Source: JAJKIV01 sp036741775 (GTDB taxonomy: Bacteria; Gemmatimonadota; Gemmatimonadetes; Gemmatimonadales; Gemmatimonadaceae). From it: a stretch of DNA of 64,000 nucleotides. Where the stretch lies: positions 1-64,000 of the forward strand of contig DAINRQ010000021.1 of the NCBI GenBank assembly GCA_036741775.1. The letters are read 5' to 3'. A program made the translations under genes and the position numbers. Position 1 is the stretch's first letter. Every line of letters starts with the position of its first letter. The notes under the pieces were generated by a model, which worked only from the letters and a program-made list of their open reading frames with translations, ran no database searches and had not been told where the DNA came from. Below are positions 1-8,476 of this stretch, piece after piece.

Positions 1-35
1 AGTCACTCAGTCCGAGTCATCAGGCATCAGTCTGA
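1..35 (+). repeat. 35-bp direct repeat, left copy
   Basis: Positions 1-35 recur at 519-553 in the same orientation with one mismatch (position 5 A versus G). The two copies bracket a decayed four-helix-bundle gene. They could be remnants of a duplication that accompanied insertion of that segment, or two members of a dispersed repeat. Confidence 0.85.
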
Positions 36-125
36 AGCGCGGCAGCTGAGGTCATCGCAACAGGATGACCCGGCCCGCCGCGCGCCGATGATGGAAACTC
101 GCGCGAGCGAGCGTATAAGAGTCCC

Positions 126-401
126 ATGCAGGACTTCCGCTCCCTCGAGGTGTGGCAACGGGCCCACGGCTTTGCACTCGGAATTCGTCGAGCAACGGAC
201 GCGTTCCCTCGCATCGGCTATACCGAGCTCAAGTCCCAGATCCGCCGCGCGGCAGAATCGGTCTCCGGCGCACCGTCCTCGCGGCCGGAGACTCGAGACG
301 CCAATCTCGCTCGCCTCGAAGGCGTAAGCGTCCAAGACGCAGCACTGACGACTCCAATGAGTAGCTGGCGCCCGCGGACTGACGGCAACTGGTGGCCGTG
401 A
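126..401 (+). pseudogene. Decayed four-helix-bundle (S23 / 23S rRNA IVS-type) protein gene
   Basis: The N-terminal part (FRSLEVWQRAHGFALGI, then a Gly-Tyr-Thr-Glu-Leu turn and QIRRAAESV) matches the start of the four-helix-bundle family often encoded in 23S rRNA intervening sequences or alone. Intact members run to about 115-130 residues and continue with an Asn-Ile-Ala-Glu-Gly segment and a second helical pair. Here the frame becomes unrelated after residue 45. A short stretch resembling the third helix (ISLASKA) appears in another frame near 300-327 and ends at a stop. The gene therefore looks internally deleted and frameshifted. It lies between two 35-bp direct repeats. The function of the family is not established. 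Confidence 0.65.
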
Positions 402-518
402 TGCAGCCGCACTTCGGACTGAGAATTGATGACTCGAACTGGCTCACTGGCACACCGACGACTGGCCCAGTCCTTCCGAGAGCCCCCTCGGCGGCAGCGG
501 GGCCAGTCCTCCGTATTG

Positions 519-553
519 AGTCGCTCAGTCCGAGTCATCAGGCATCAGTCTGA
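519..553 (+). repeat. 35-bp direct repeat, right copy
   Basis: Second copy of the sequence at 1-35, same orientation, one mismatch. It ends 11 bases before the 3' end of the converging serine hydrolase gene. Confidence 0.85.
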
Positions 554-564
554 CGCCGCGGCGG

Positions 565-1995
565 CTAACGACGCGGCCGTACGCCGAACTGCGCCACCTT
601 CCCATCCGGCGCGAGCGCGAGCCCGACCTCGAAGTCCGTCGAGCCGTACGACACCACGTACGTCGAGACGATGTCATCGCCGATCTGCTCCCGCGTCATG
701 AGCGTGACCTTCGTGGGAGCGCCGAGGCCACGTAGCGCGCCCTCGAACGTGCGCGCCGCGTTAGGGAAGAACCCCGCGCGCACGTACGCGAACTGCGCCG
801 GGTCGAGCTTACCAGCCGCGGCGTCGGCCAGGAGCGCCTTCAGCCGCTCGGAGATTGCCGGGTTGTTATCCGCGATCGGGCCCGGCTTCGGGCGCACGAG
901 CGCCGGGTTGTAGATCGCCGCGATGCTGTCGACGAACCGTCCGGGGTTGGCCTGCGCGGCGTTCGCGAGCACAATGACCGTCATGTCATCACCCATGTAG
1001 CGGGTGAGCTCTGTCTTGAACCCCTGCCACGCGCCGCCGTGTCCCTGTGTCGGCTGCCCGCCAACCGTGTCGAGCGACCAACCCATGCCGTACGGGTACG
1101 GGCGACCACTCGTCAGGCGCACGGGCTCGACCACGCGCGCCCAGCTCTCAGGCTTCAGCACGGCCCGCGTCCGTACCGCGCGCTCCCACGCCACGAGATC
1201 GCGCAGACTGAAGTAGAGCGAGCCATCGGCCGTGGTATTGAGCCTTGGCGCCACCCAGTTCTGGTTCTTGAGCTCTCCGCGCACGAGACGATAGCCCGCT
1301 GCGCGGTTCGGGATGATGTCCTCCTCGGAGATCACGCGCGCCGTCGTCATCCCCGCCGGCCCGAAGACACGCTCGCGCAACTGATCGCCGTAGAACTTCC
1401 CACCAACTTTGCCAGCGATGATGCCGAGGAGGACGTAGCCCGTGTTGCTATAGTTCCAGCGCGAGCCTGGCGGGAACTCGAGCTTCAGCTTGAACGCCGC
1501 GGCGGTGAGCTCGTCCTCAGTGTAGTTCTTCTGGAAGTCGATCAGCTCGTCGGTGTAATCCGGGATGCCGGACGTGTGCGTGAGGAGGTGACGAATGGTG
1601 ATCGTCTTGAATGGCTCGGGAGCGTTCGGGAGATAGGTCGCGATCGAGCGGTCGAGCTCCAGCTTGCCGTCCTCGATGAGCAGCATGATGAGCGCCGACG
1701 TGAACATCTTGCCGAGCGATCCGGACTGGAAGATGGTCTCGGGCGTGACCGGGACCTTGTGCTCGACGTTCGCTTCACCGTAGCCGGATAACTCGAGGAC
1801 CTCGCCACGCTTGATGACGGCGAGCCCGATGCCGGGCACCTTCTGGCGGGCCATCTCGCTGCGGACGAACGCGTCCACACGCTGATCGACGCTCGTGGTG
1901 GCAGCCGGCTCTGATGCGGCTGCGGATTGCGCGCTGCCCGCGGATGGCAGCATGAGCAGCAGAGCGATCGTTCCGAGTGACTGCGAGCGCCGCAT
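565..1995 (-). CDS. Serine hydrolase, beta-lactamase class C / penicillin-binding-protein-like
   Basis: A 476-residue exported protein of the beta-lactamase/D-aminopeptidase family (PF00144). After a signal peptide ending near SAGSAQ it shows the three family motifs: Ser-X-X-Lys as SLGK at about residues 93-96 (nucleophile and general base), Tyr-Ser-Asn at 182-184, and His-Gly-Gly at about 319-321. The stretch HLLTHTSGIPDY is also typical. The C-terminal 100 residues form an extra domain of the lipocalin-like kind often seen in such esterases. I chose ATG at 1993-1995 because GGAG lies 8 bases upstream; the GTG 9 bases earlier sits too close to it. Likely a periplasmic esterase, D-peptidase or transpeptidase-like hydrolase; the substrate cannot be read from sequence, and a true beta-lactamase is less likely. 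Confidence 0.9.
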   Translation of the reverse strand: MRRSQSLGTIALLLMLPSAGSAQSAAASEPAATTSVDQRVDAFVRSEMARQKVPGIGLAVIKRGEVLELSGYGEANVEHKVPVTPETIFQSGSLGKMFTSALIMLLIEDGKLELDRSIATYLPNAPEPFKTITIRHLLTHTSGIPDYTDELIDFQKNYTEDELTAAAFKLKLEFPPGSRWNYSNTGYVLLGIIAGKVGGKFYGDQLRERVFGPAGMTTARVISEEDIIPNRAAGYRLVRGELKNQNWVAPRLNTTADGSLYFSLRDLVAWERAVRTRAVLKPESWARVVEPVRLTSGRPYPYGMGWSLDTVGGQPTQGHGGAWQGFKTELTRYMGDDMTVIVLANAAQANPGRFVDSIAAIYNPALVRPKPGPIADNNPAISERLKALLADAAAGKLDPAQFAYVRAGFFPNAARTFEGALRGLGAPTKVTLMTREQIGDDIVSTYVVSYGSTDFEVGLALAPDGKVAQFGVRPRR

Positions 1996-2113
1996 ACCAT
2001 ACACTCCGGATAAACGTGGGCGTGCGACAATCTATGGTCGGGGGTGGTGATTTTCGCAAACCCGGATGATCGATCGAAAGCCGTCCCCACCCTTCGCTAA
2101 AGAGAGGTACGTG

Positions 2114-2482
2114 ATGGCCAGGCTGCGCTTCAGAATCTCGATGTCGCTCGACGGCTTCGTTGCCGGCCCCGACCAGAGTGTGGAGAACCCGCTCGGCGTA
2201 GGTGGTGAGGGGCTGCACGAGTGGGTGTTGCCGCTCGCCGCCTGGCGAACGGCGCACGGGAAGGAAGGCGGCGAGGTGAACGAGAGCTCGCGGGTCGTCG
2301 AGGAGGAGGTTGCCAACATCGGGGCGACCATCATGGGGAGGAATATGTTCGGCGGGGACCCCGGCGGCTGGGACGCCAGCAATCCGTGGAATGGGTGGTG
2401 GGGTAGGAACCCGCCGTTCCATCATCCGGTGTTCGTGCTCACGCACCCGGGCGTGACGCATCTGAAGTTCGCGCGCCCCTGA
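2114..2482 (+). pseudogene. Truncated RibD C-terminal / dihydrofolate reductase-like protein
   Basis: The 122-residue product begins like stand-alone RibD_C/DHFR-fold reductases: RFRISMSLDGFVAGPDQS, later TIMGRNMFGG and PVFVLTH. Family members are about 180-200 residues and continue with the NADPH-binding segment (a Gly-Gly-rich ALxxA region) and an LHLHVVPVLLG-type strand. Here the frame stops at TGA (2480-2482) just after PVFVLTHPGV, so the cofactor-binding half is missing. Start chosen at ATG 2114, with GAGAGG upstream. Probably a nonfunctional remnant. It points the same way as the gamma-glutamyltransferase gene that follows. Confidence 0.75.
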
Positions 2483-2580
2483 TCGCCGTGGGCTCGGCTC
2501 GCGCTTCATTGCGCAATGGTGGTGCGCGTGGAAGTTTGAACGTGCGGTTCGACTGCGGCTCCCTGTCACCGGAAGGGCTC

Positions 2581-4566
2581 ATGTCTCGACGTCCGTATCT
2601 TCCATTCGTAGCTGTCGCCCTCACCCTCGTCCTTGGTGCTCCGTCGCTCGAGGCGCAACGGCGACAGGGTCGCGGCCAGCCGGTCGGCGCGGCCGACCCG
2701 CGGAACTCCAACACGCAGAAGCCGCCGCTCCATGCCCGGCACTGGCTCGCCGTCACGGGCAAGCCACTCTCGGCGACCGCGGGCGCGATGATGTTCCAGA
2801 AAGGCGGGAACGCCGTGGACGCCGCCGCGGCCATGCTCGCGGCGGGCTGCACCATGTGGGACACGTTAGGGTGCGGCGGCGAGACGCAGGCGCTCATCTA
2901 CAATCCAACCACCAAGAAGGTCATCGGGATCAACGCGTTAGGTGTGGCCCCAACCGGTGCGACGGCCGAGTTCTACAAGAGCAAGGGGTTCAAGCACCCG
3001 CCCGAGTACGGCCCGCTCGCGGCCGTCACCCCCGGCACGATCGGCGGCTTACTGACGATGCTCGCCGAGTACGGGAAGCTGTCGGTGGCGGATGTGCTCG
3101 CGCCGGCCATCCAGATGGCGGACGGCTATCCCATCGAGGCGCAGCTCGCGAACGCCATCGAGCGGCAGAAGAGCTGGATCAAGCAGTGGAAGTATTCGCC
3201 GGCCGTCTTCCTCCCGCACGCAGGGCAGGCACGTGAGGCGCCCGAGCCGGGCGAGATCTTCGTGCAGAAGGATCTCGCCGCCACGTTGCGAAAGCTCGTG
3301 GAGGCCGAAAAGCAGGCATTGGCCGCGGGGAAGACGCGGACGCAGGCGATCTACGCCGCGTACGACCGCTTCTACAAAGGAGACATCGCGCAGGAGCTCG
3401 TGCGCGGTGTGCGCGAGGACGGCGGGCTCTTCACCATGCAGGACCTCGCGAACTGGAAGGTCAAGATCGAGGAGCCGCTCTCCACGACGTACAAGGGAAT
3501 CACCGTCTATAAGCTCCCGCTCTGGCAGCAGGGCGCGGTGATGCTCCAGGCGCTCAACATCCTGGAGAACGCGGACGTGAAGAGCATGGAGTACAACTCG
3601 CCGCGCTACATCCATACCATCTACCAGGCGATGAACCTCGCGTTCGCGGATCGCGACTTCTACTACGGCGACCCGGCGTTCCCGCCCGAGGAGCCGGTGA
3701 AGGGGCTGCTGTCGAAGGAGTACGCGAAGGCGCGGTATGCGCAGATCGACTGGTCGAAGAACGACCCTAACGCGAAGCCGGGCGACCCGTACCCGTTCCA
3801 GGGGGGCACGAACCCGTTCGCGTCGCTGCTCGCGCAGTGGAAGAACAGCGACTTCGTGATTCCCGACTCGCAGCCGGCCAGTGGCCAGCAGGACCGCCGC
3901 GTGGTGCCGCAGGATTCCGGCGGCTTTGGTACGCCATCGACGATGTCGATCGACGCCGATTCCTCGCACCGCGAATCGTTCTACGCTGGTACGACGTCCA
4001 TTCAGGCGGCGGACGCGGAAGGGTGGGTCGTGTCGGTGACACCGAGTGGCGGGTGGAATCCGGCGGTGATCGCGGGTCGCACGGGGATCGGGCTGAGCCA
4101 GCGCGCGCAGAGCTTCGTCACCGACCCGAAGGACGGGCCATACAACGTCATCGAGCCGGGCAAGCGCCCGCGCGTAACGCTAACGCCAACGCTCGCGCTC
4201 GAGGATGGCGAGCCGTTCCTCGCGTTCTCGGTGCAGGGCGGGGACTCGCAGGACCAGAACCTGTTGCAGTTCTTCCTGAACGTCGTGGAGTTCGGGATGA
4301 CGGTGCAGCAGGCGGCAGAGGCGCCTAACGTCAACAGCTTTCAGATGCGCAACTCGTTCGGCGCCCACGAGACGCGACCCGGCCGCATGGTCGTCGCCTC
4401 GTCGCTGCCCGAGTCGACTCGTCAGGCGCTGCGGGGAATGGGATACACGCTCGACATCAACGAGCGGACGTCCGGTCCCATCACGGCGATCTGGTTCGAT
4501 CGGAAGCACCGCACCATGTGGGGCGGGGCGAGCAATCACGGAGAGGATTACGGGATCGGCTGGTAA
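2581..4566 (+). CDS. Gamma-glutamyltransferase family protein, secreted
   Basis: A 661-residue precursor. It starts at ATG 2581, preceded by GGAAGGG and followed by a signal peptide ending near LEAQ. The N-terminal QKGGNAVDAAAAM segment and the GTTS motif are hallmarks of gamma-glutamyltransferase (Ntn hydrolase fold). By family analogy the precursor cleaves itself before Thr471 (codon 3991-3993), which becomes the N-terminal nucleophile of the small subunit. A downstream Ser-Gly-Gly (TPSGGWNPAV) fills the oxyanion-loop position. The enzyme would cleave gamma-glutamyl bonds, such as in glutathione, in the periplasm. It is somewhat longer than the about 580 residues of the E. coli enzyme, with an inserted region around residues 370-440. 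No partner genes are evident. Confidence 0.92.
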   Translation: MSRRPYLPFVAVALTLVLGAPSLEAQRRQGRGQPVGAADPRNSNTQKPPLHARHWLAVTGKPLSATAGAMMFQKGGNAVDAAAAMLAAGCTMWDTLGCGGETQALIYNPTTKKVIGINALGVAPTGATAEFYKSKGFKHPPEYGPLAAVTPGTIGGLLTMLAEYGKLSVADVLAPAIQMADGYPIEAQLANAIERQKSWIKQWKYSPAVFLPHAGQAREAPEPGEIFVQKDLAATLRKLVEAEKQALAAGKTRTQAIYAAYDRFYKGDIAQELVRGVREDGGLFTMQDLANWKVKIEEPLSTTYKGITVYKLPLWQQGAVMLQALNILENADVKSMEYNSPRYIHTIYQAMNLAFADRDFYYGDPAFPPEEPVKGLLSKEYAKARYAQIDWSKNDPNAKPGDPYPFQGGTNPFASLLAQWKNSDFVIPDSQPASGQQDRRVVPQDSGGFGTPSTMSIDADSSHRESFYAGTTSIQAADAEGWVVSVTPSGGWNPAVIAGRTGIGLSQRAQSFVTDPKDGPYNVIEPGKRPRVTLTPTLALEDGEPFLAFSVQGGDSQDQNLLQFFLNVVEFGMTVQQAAEAPNVNSFQMRNSFGAHETRPGRMVVASSLPESTRQALRGMGYTLDINERTSGPITAIWFDRKHRTMWGGASNHGEDYGIGW

Positions 4567-4579
4567 CGAACTACGAGAA

Positions 4580-4618
4580 CGGCGCTGGCTGCTGTTAGCT
4601 GGAGCTGGTAGCTGCAGG
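4580..4618. repeat. AGCTG-rich low-complexity intergenic tract
   Basis: The short gap after the gamma-glutamyltransferase gene is built of repeated GCTG/AGCTGG units. Similar tracts lie at 9440-9470, 9988-10007 and, much longer, at 61630-61835. Function unknown. Confidence 0.5.
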
Positions 4619-4649
4619 GTGAACGGCTCTTGGGGTAGGGTTCGGCGCC

Positions 4650-4701
4650 CTGGCCGGTCGGAACTGCGATGGCGCGGAAAGGGCCGAAACGGCCGAATGG
4701 G
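4650..4701 (+). repeat. Dispersed GGCCGGTCGGAAC repeat, copy 1
   Basis: One of six intergenic copies with a shared core: GGCCGGTCGGAAC, then about 10 variable bases, then GCGGAAA and tandem GGCCGAAAC units ending near GGCCGGATGA. This copy is inverted relative to copy 2 at 5739-5796, and the pair flanks the lipoprotein gene at 4709-5482. Confidence 0.8.
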
Positions 4702-4708
4702 CTAGGGG

Positions 4709-5482
4709 TCAACGTCGGATGAGCCAGACCTGAAACACGGCCGGCTCGAGATCGCTGGTACATCCCGGTACGGGGCGGGTTGCAGCCTGGCCGAACCAGT
4801 CCCGGTAGCCGGGCGCCCGCACAGTGACGTCGTAGCGTCCCGGGCGATCCGGTGCCGCGTTCGCCACTAACCTCCCGTGCGAATCGACACGCGCTGGAAT
4901 CGAGTCGCGGAAGGCGCCGTCTCGAACCGTCACGGCAACCGGCACGGTCGGGGCGTCGCCGCTCATGGCGTCGCGAATGCGGACCTGCACGGCCTGCAAA
5001 GGGACGTACCCGCCCGCGAACACACGACAGAGTACGACCGCTACGGGTCGAAGCGCGAAAACGACGGCATAACCAGAATCGGATTTCGGATGCAGCGTGG
5101 CTGACTCCGTGCGGAAGCCGATGCGCCCCACTCGCACACGAGTTGGTGTGTCAGGTAACGGCAGTCGGAACCGGCCGCTGGAGTCCGTCACTACGCGCGT
5201 TGCCGGCAGGGGATCGAGGTATACCTGCCCGAACGTCAATGGCTCCCCGGTGGCCGCGTCCACGACGAGCCCGGCGAGCTCACCAGGCGGGACGTTGGTG
5301 CTCGCCTCGGGTCCCTGGGTCCATGCAACCTGAGGCGATTCAGGGGCGGTCGGCAGTGGTTCCACAACGACGTTCGCCGGCGCCGGCCGGCCGCGGCACC
5401 CAACGAGCATCGTCGGGATGCATATCGAGACGCATATCGAGACGCATATCGACCAACGAGCCTGACGATAGCTCGGGCGCAT
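4709..5482 (-). CDS. Lipoprotein with carboxypeptidase-regulatory-like (beta-sandwich) domains
   Basis: The 257-residue product starts at ATG 5480-5482, preceded by GAGG. The N-terminus is a lipoprotein signal whose lipobox is LVGC. Its hydrophobic core is made of a repeated Ser-Ile-Cys-Val unit, encoded by a 12-bp tandem repeat at about 5418-5455. Residues 65-135 (AGLVVDAATGEPL, then VVTDSSGRFRLPLP and VRVGRIGF) are typical of CarboxypepD_reg-like domains. A second Ig-like segment fills the C-terminus (GRYDVTVRAPGYRDW). It is presumably anchored in the outer membrane; the specific role is unknown. Inverted copies of a dispersed repeat lie on both sides of the gene. Confidence 0.75.
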   Translation of the reverse strand: MRPSYRQARWSICVSICVSICIPTMLVGCRGRPAPANVVVEPLPTAPESPQVAWTQGPEASTNVPPGELAGLVVDAATGEPLTFGQVYLDPLPATRVVTDSSGRFRLPLPDTPTRVRVGRIGFRTESATLHPKSDSGYAVVFALRPVAVVLCRVFAGGYVPLQAVQVRIRDAMSGDAPTVPVAVTVRDGAFRDSIPARVDSHGRLVANAAPDRPGRYDVTVRAPGYRDWFGQAATRPVPGCTSDLEPAVFQVWLIRR

Positions 5483-5599
5483 GAATCCTCGGGTGACCCC
5501 CGGACATGGGGCGGACGGGAGGGGTATTCACAGAGCCATACCCCAGAGACAGCCGAGAAGTTCTGTCGTGACGCTTGCCGATCGACCGTCCTCGCGACT

Positions 5600-5720
5600 G
5601 GGGTCAGAGTCGCACTGCGTGAGATGATTCGGCTCGACTCTGGCCCCGGCTGCGCGAAAATGATGTTATTCGACTCTGACCCCTTATGCTCCCCAACGGG
5701 GTCTGACCCCCTTAAGCCCC
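5600..5720. repeat. Cluster of GGGGTCAGAGTC elements, both orientations
   Basis: GGGGTCAGAGTC occurs at 5600-5611. Its complement occurs at 5672-5683 (GACTCTGACCCC), with a one-mismatch form at 5636-5647, and a GGGGTCTGACCCC palindrome sits at 5698-5710. The same dodecamer recurs in other intergenic regions of the window. Such inverted clusters can fold into hairpins. The rest of the 5483-5861 gap shows no credible gene. Confidence 0.75.
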
Positions 5721-5738
5721 CCTCAAGAAGCGCGGCAG

Positions 5739-5796
5739 TCATCCGGCCGTTTCGGCCGTTTCCGCGCCATCGTTGTTCCGACCGGGCCGGCGCGCC
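5739..5796 (-). repeat. Dispersed GGCCGGTCGGAAC repeat, copy 2
   Basis: Reverse-oriented copy of the family described at 4650-4701. It reads from ATCCGGCCGTTTCGGCC to CCGACCGGGCCGG on the + strand. Confidence 0.8.
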
Positions 5797-5861
5797 GCGG
5801 CGCTACGCGCGCAGGCCGTCCCGGACCCCAGCCCGGATGCCCGCCTAACGGCTTCCGCATC

Positions 5862-6908
5862 CTAACGACGCCCACGAGCGCCTACTGTCGCAGTGAGATC
5901 CAGCTCCCAGTGAGCGGCGAGGTACTGTTCCAGCACCATCGCGGTCACGTCCGCGAAGCGCTCGCGGTTCGCCGGCGTGTCGCGGACGCCCGTGAAGTTC
6001 GCCTCGATCTGCACGCCGCAGATGTTGCCGCCCGTCGCGCCGCCCAGGGCGCTCGCTTCCGCGCCGCACCCGTGGCGGCGCGTGTTGTCGCCGCCAGTGA
6101 AGTACTCGTCGCCTAACGGTCTCGGGTCCGTCTCGCTCGGGATCGCGGGGAAGCCGTTGCTCGTGTAGAGCGTACCCAGGCTCATCGGGCCTCGCAGAAG
6201 CGCCGAGAAAGAGAGCGTGGCCGCTTCAGACATCGCTCGCATGCTCGCGGTATCCTGAAACGCCCGGTTCCCGTCCAGCGCGGCGTCCGACAGGTCGAGC
6301 TGCGCGGCCGTCAGGAGATACCCGAGCTCGAGTCGCGCCTTCGCATGCGCGTGGCCGTGGATGTCCATGTACCACCCGCGTCCGCTCGACTGGAGTACGG
6401 CTGCCTTCGCCACGTCGATGAACGCGTGCCACTCGGCGAACGCCACACGCGCGGCGTCACTCCCGCAGGTCGCCTCCGTCTCGGTCCGGTTCGCGTCGAG
6501 CTTCCTTCGCGCGAGGTGGTTGATGATGACGTGCGGGTACGTGCCGAACCGGGCGAAATGGCGCTGCTGCAGCGCGAGCACGAGGTCGCGCGTGTTCAGG
6601 TCCGTTCCGGTGGTGGCTGATCCCCCGCATCGCGAGGGCGTCCGGTCGTTGATCTCCGACGGCGTGAGGTCGCCGCCGTGCGGGGCGGTGTAGATCACGG
6701 GGGCACTCCCCGCGATGTACTCGACGTACCCGTTGCGCCCCGTGTACGACTGGCCGGGCGTATACGGGCCCGGCGGGATGGACTGCGTCGGAGGCGGCGT
6801 CGTCGTACCGCCGCCCGGCGGGTCGGTGGTGCCGCCGCAGCCGAGTGTAGAGACGGACAGCAGCGCGGCGACGATGGACGCCGCGAGTGGTCGACTGGCG
6901 AAGCGCAT
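5862..6908 (-). CDS. N-formylglutamate amidohydrolase-like lipoprotein
   Basis: A 348-residue protein with a lipoprotein signal (lipobox STLGC, Cys24) and a Pro/Gly/Thr-rich linker at residues 28-55. The catalytic region resembles the N-formylglutamate amidohydrolase / zinc amidohydrolase fold: TAPHGG with His77, a basic RRKLDANR motif at about 134-141, and MDIHGHAH (Asp182, His184, His186) as probable metal ligands. Characterised relatives hydrolyse N-formyl or related amides in the cytoplasm; a surface-anchored form suggests a different substrate, possibly peptidoglycan-like. Four cysteines (residues 94, 148 and two near the C-terminus) could form disulfides. The stop codon TAG lies inside a CGTTAGG heptamer. 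Confidence 0.65.
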   Translation of the reverse strand: MRFASRPLAASIVAALLSVSTLGCGGTTDPPGGGTTTPPPTQSIPPGPYTPGQSYTGRNGYVEYIAGSAPVIYTAPHGGDLTPSEINDRTPSRCGGSATTGTDLNTRDLVLALQQRHFARFGTYPHVIINHLARRKLDANRTETEATCGSDAARVAFAEWHAFIDVAKAAVLQSSGRGWYMDIHGHAHAKARLELGYLLTAAQLDLSDAALDGNRAFQDTASMRAMSEAATLSFSALLRGPMSLGTLYTSNGFPAIPSETDPRPLGDEYFTGGDNTRRHGCGAEASALGGATGGNICGVQIEANFTGVRDTPANRERFADVTAMVLEQYLAAHWELDLTATVGARGRR

Positions 6909-6972
6909 GGCGGGGAAAGTACACCCGCCACGCGGTGCTCGCCTCCCCGATGGACGCCGCTAGACGACGTCG

Positions 6973-7857
6973 CTACGGCGTTCGCGCCGGCTGCGCGAGC
7001 GCGACGGGCTGGCTGACCTCCCGCCTAACGACAAACCCCTTGTCGATCACCCCGCCCTGCCGCGAGACGGCCTGGAAGAACAGCGTGTCACCCGCGATCT
7101 CGGCGAGCAGGAAGGAACGATCACGGTCGTACCGCGCCGCGAGCATGGGATTCGGCCTCGTGTCGCCTCGGCGGAGCTTCGCGGCGCCGCCGACGGTGAA
7201 GTGCGGGATTCCCTTCTGGGGCTTGAACCGCTCGTAGATGTGCTCGTGGCCGGCGAACACGACGTCCACACCGTGCTTGACGAAAAGCGGCTCGAGGATC
7301 GCCCGAAGCTCGACCTCCGGCCCACGGCGCGCCGTCGTGTACAGCGGATGGTGGAAGTACACGATCTTCCAGTCCGACCCCGACGACTCGAGCTCCTTCT
7401 CCAACCACTTCACCTGTGCGGGGTCGAGGTAGTTGCTGTCGAGGATGAAAAATCGGACGTTGCCTTTCTTGAACGTTCGGTAGCGATCCCCACCCAGGTT
7501 GAACGGTTTGTAGTACCGCTGGTTGGGGTCATCGTGATTGCCGAGGGCGGCGTGGAATTCCACGGCAGACTGGATGAGCGCGCTGTACGGCAGCTCGAAC
7601 TTCCGCCGGAAGTCCTGCGGGCGCTCGGCGCCGTAGATGTTGTCGCCGAGCATGATGGCGAACGTGAACGGGAACCGCTTACCGAACCGGAGGATCTGGT
7701 TCGCCACCTCGTACTGTTGGCGCTCGCCTGTTCCGGCGTCGCCGAGGACGACGAACCGCACCGACCCGGGCTTGCGCGGGAGTGCGATCTCCTGCGCCTC
7801 GACCGACGCGGCGCCCATCGAGATGACGATCCCGGTGATCAATACCAGAGGTTTCAC
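6973..7857 (-). CDS. Secreted metallophosphoesterase (purple acid phosphatase-like)
   Basis: The 294-residue protein has a signal peptide ending near VEAQ and the full set of calcineurin-like phosphoesterase motifs: GDAG (39-42), GDNIYG (71-76), GNHDD (106-110), HH (169-170) and GHEH (203-206). These bind two metal ions and hydrolyse phosphomonoesters. The spacing and the YERFKPQKG segment resemble tartrate-resistant acid phosphatase-type enzymes. It lies 10 bases downstream of a lipoprotein gene on the same strand, so the two may be cotranscribed. Confidence 0.9.
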   Translation of the reverse strand: MKPLVLITGIVISMGAASVEAQEIALPRKPGSVRFVVLGDAGTGERQQYEVANQILRFGKRFPFTFAIMLGDNIYGAERPQDFRRKFELPYSALIQSAVEFHAALGNHDDPNQRYYKPFNLGGDRYRTFKKGNVRFFILDSNYLDPAQVKWLEKELESSGSDWKIVYFHHPLYTTARRGPEVELRAILEPLFVKHGVDVVFAGHEHIYERFKPQKGIPHFTVGGAAKLRRGDTRPNPMLAARYDRDRSFLLAEIAGDTLFFQAVSRQGGVIDKGFVVRREVSQPVALAQPARTP

Positions 7858-7867
7858 GACGGCCTCC

Positions 7868-8476
7868 TCACACGGGTACTGCGTTAGGCATGAAGTCGAT
7901 GATGAGATTCGCCTCGACGTCTCGCAGCACGAGGTAGTTCTGGACGATGCGGTACTCGAGCTTCTCGGGAAGCGGCGGCAAGAGTGGCAGGAGCTTCGGC
8001 GGGAACGTCGCGAGCGGGTACGTCGTGGGGTACAGCGAGTTCACCTTGGGCTCGAAGTTCGGCAGCTCGTCCTGCGCGTCATCCCGGGTCTCCTGTACCG
8101 TGTCGGGGCGCCGGCTGTACTCCTCCTTGATCATCGTCGCGAGCACCGTCGCGATCTCCGGCGTGAAGATGTCACCGGGTTTGGCGTTCGGACGGGCGGC
8201 GATGAGCGCGCTGGCGAGTGTGCTCGCGCGCGTTGCGATCTCGGCCTGGCTCTTCGTGGGATCCAGATCGCCCACGACGTCCTCGACCGAGTCGCGGACC
8301 TCCATGTAGGCGGCGAGCCGCTTCGCGAAGTCGTCGTACTGGGCGGCTCGTGGGTCGGCCGGGGGCTTCGACTCCGGCTCCGAGCATCCGGTCGCGAGGA
8401 CGAGCGTGGTCAGGATTGCGAGGACTCTAAGGTCAGCCCGCCGGTGTTCGAGGTGGGGGTGTAGTTGGAGAGACAC
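7868..8476 (-). CDS. Lipoprotein of unknown function
   Basis: I place the start at GTG 8474-8476, because AGGGAGGAG precedes it at good spacing and it yields a clean lipoprotein signal (lipobox LATGC). A longer frame reaches 8569 without a signal. The mature part (about 175 residues) is Pro- and charge-rich, with a helical region of VRDSVEDVVGD type and a motif LPPLPEKLEYRIVQNYLVL near the C-terminus. I do not recognise the family. It precedes the metallophosphoesterase on the same strand. Confidence 0.7.
   Translation of the reverse strand: MSLQLHPHLEHRRADLRVLAILTTLVLATGCSEPESKPPADPRAAQYDDFAKRLAAYMEVRDSVEDVVGDLDPTKSQAEIATRASTLASALIAARPNAKPGDIFTPEIATVLATMIKEEYSRRPDTVQETRDDAQDELPNFEPKVNSLYPTTYPLATFPPKLLPLLPPLPEKLEYRIVQNYLVLRDVEANLIIDFMPNAVPV

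Noticed and set aside
1039..1791. Long open frame on + opposite the serine hydrolase gene
   Set aside because: It is a G+C-driven shadow: the minus strand has catalytic motifs in order, while this frame gives an Arg/Glu-rich product with no recognisable domain.
3049..3969. 306-residue open frame on - within the gamma-glutamyltransferase gene
   Set aside because: Antisense shadow with Arg/Leu/Val-rich composition.
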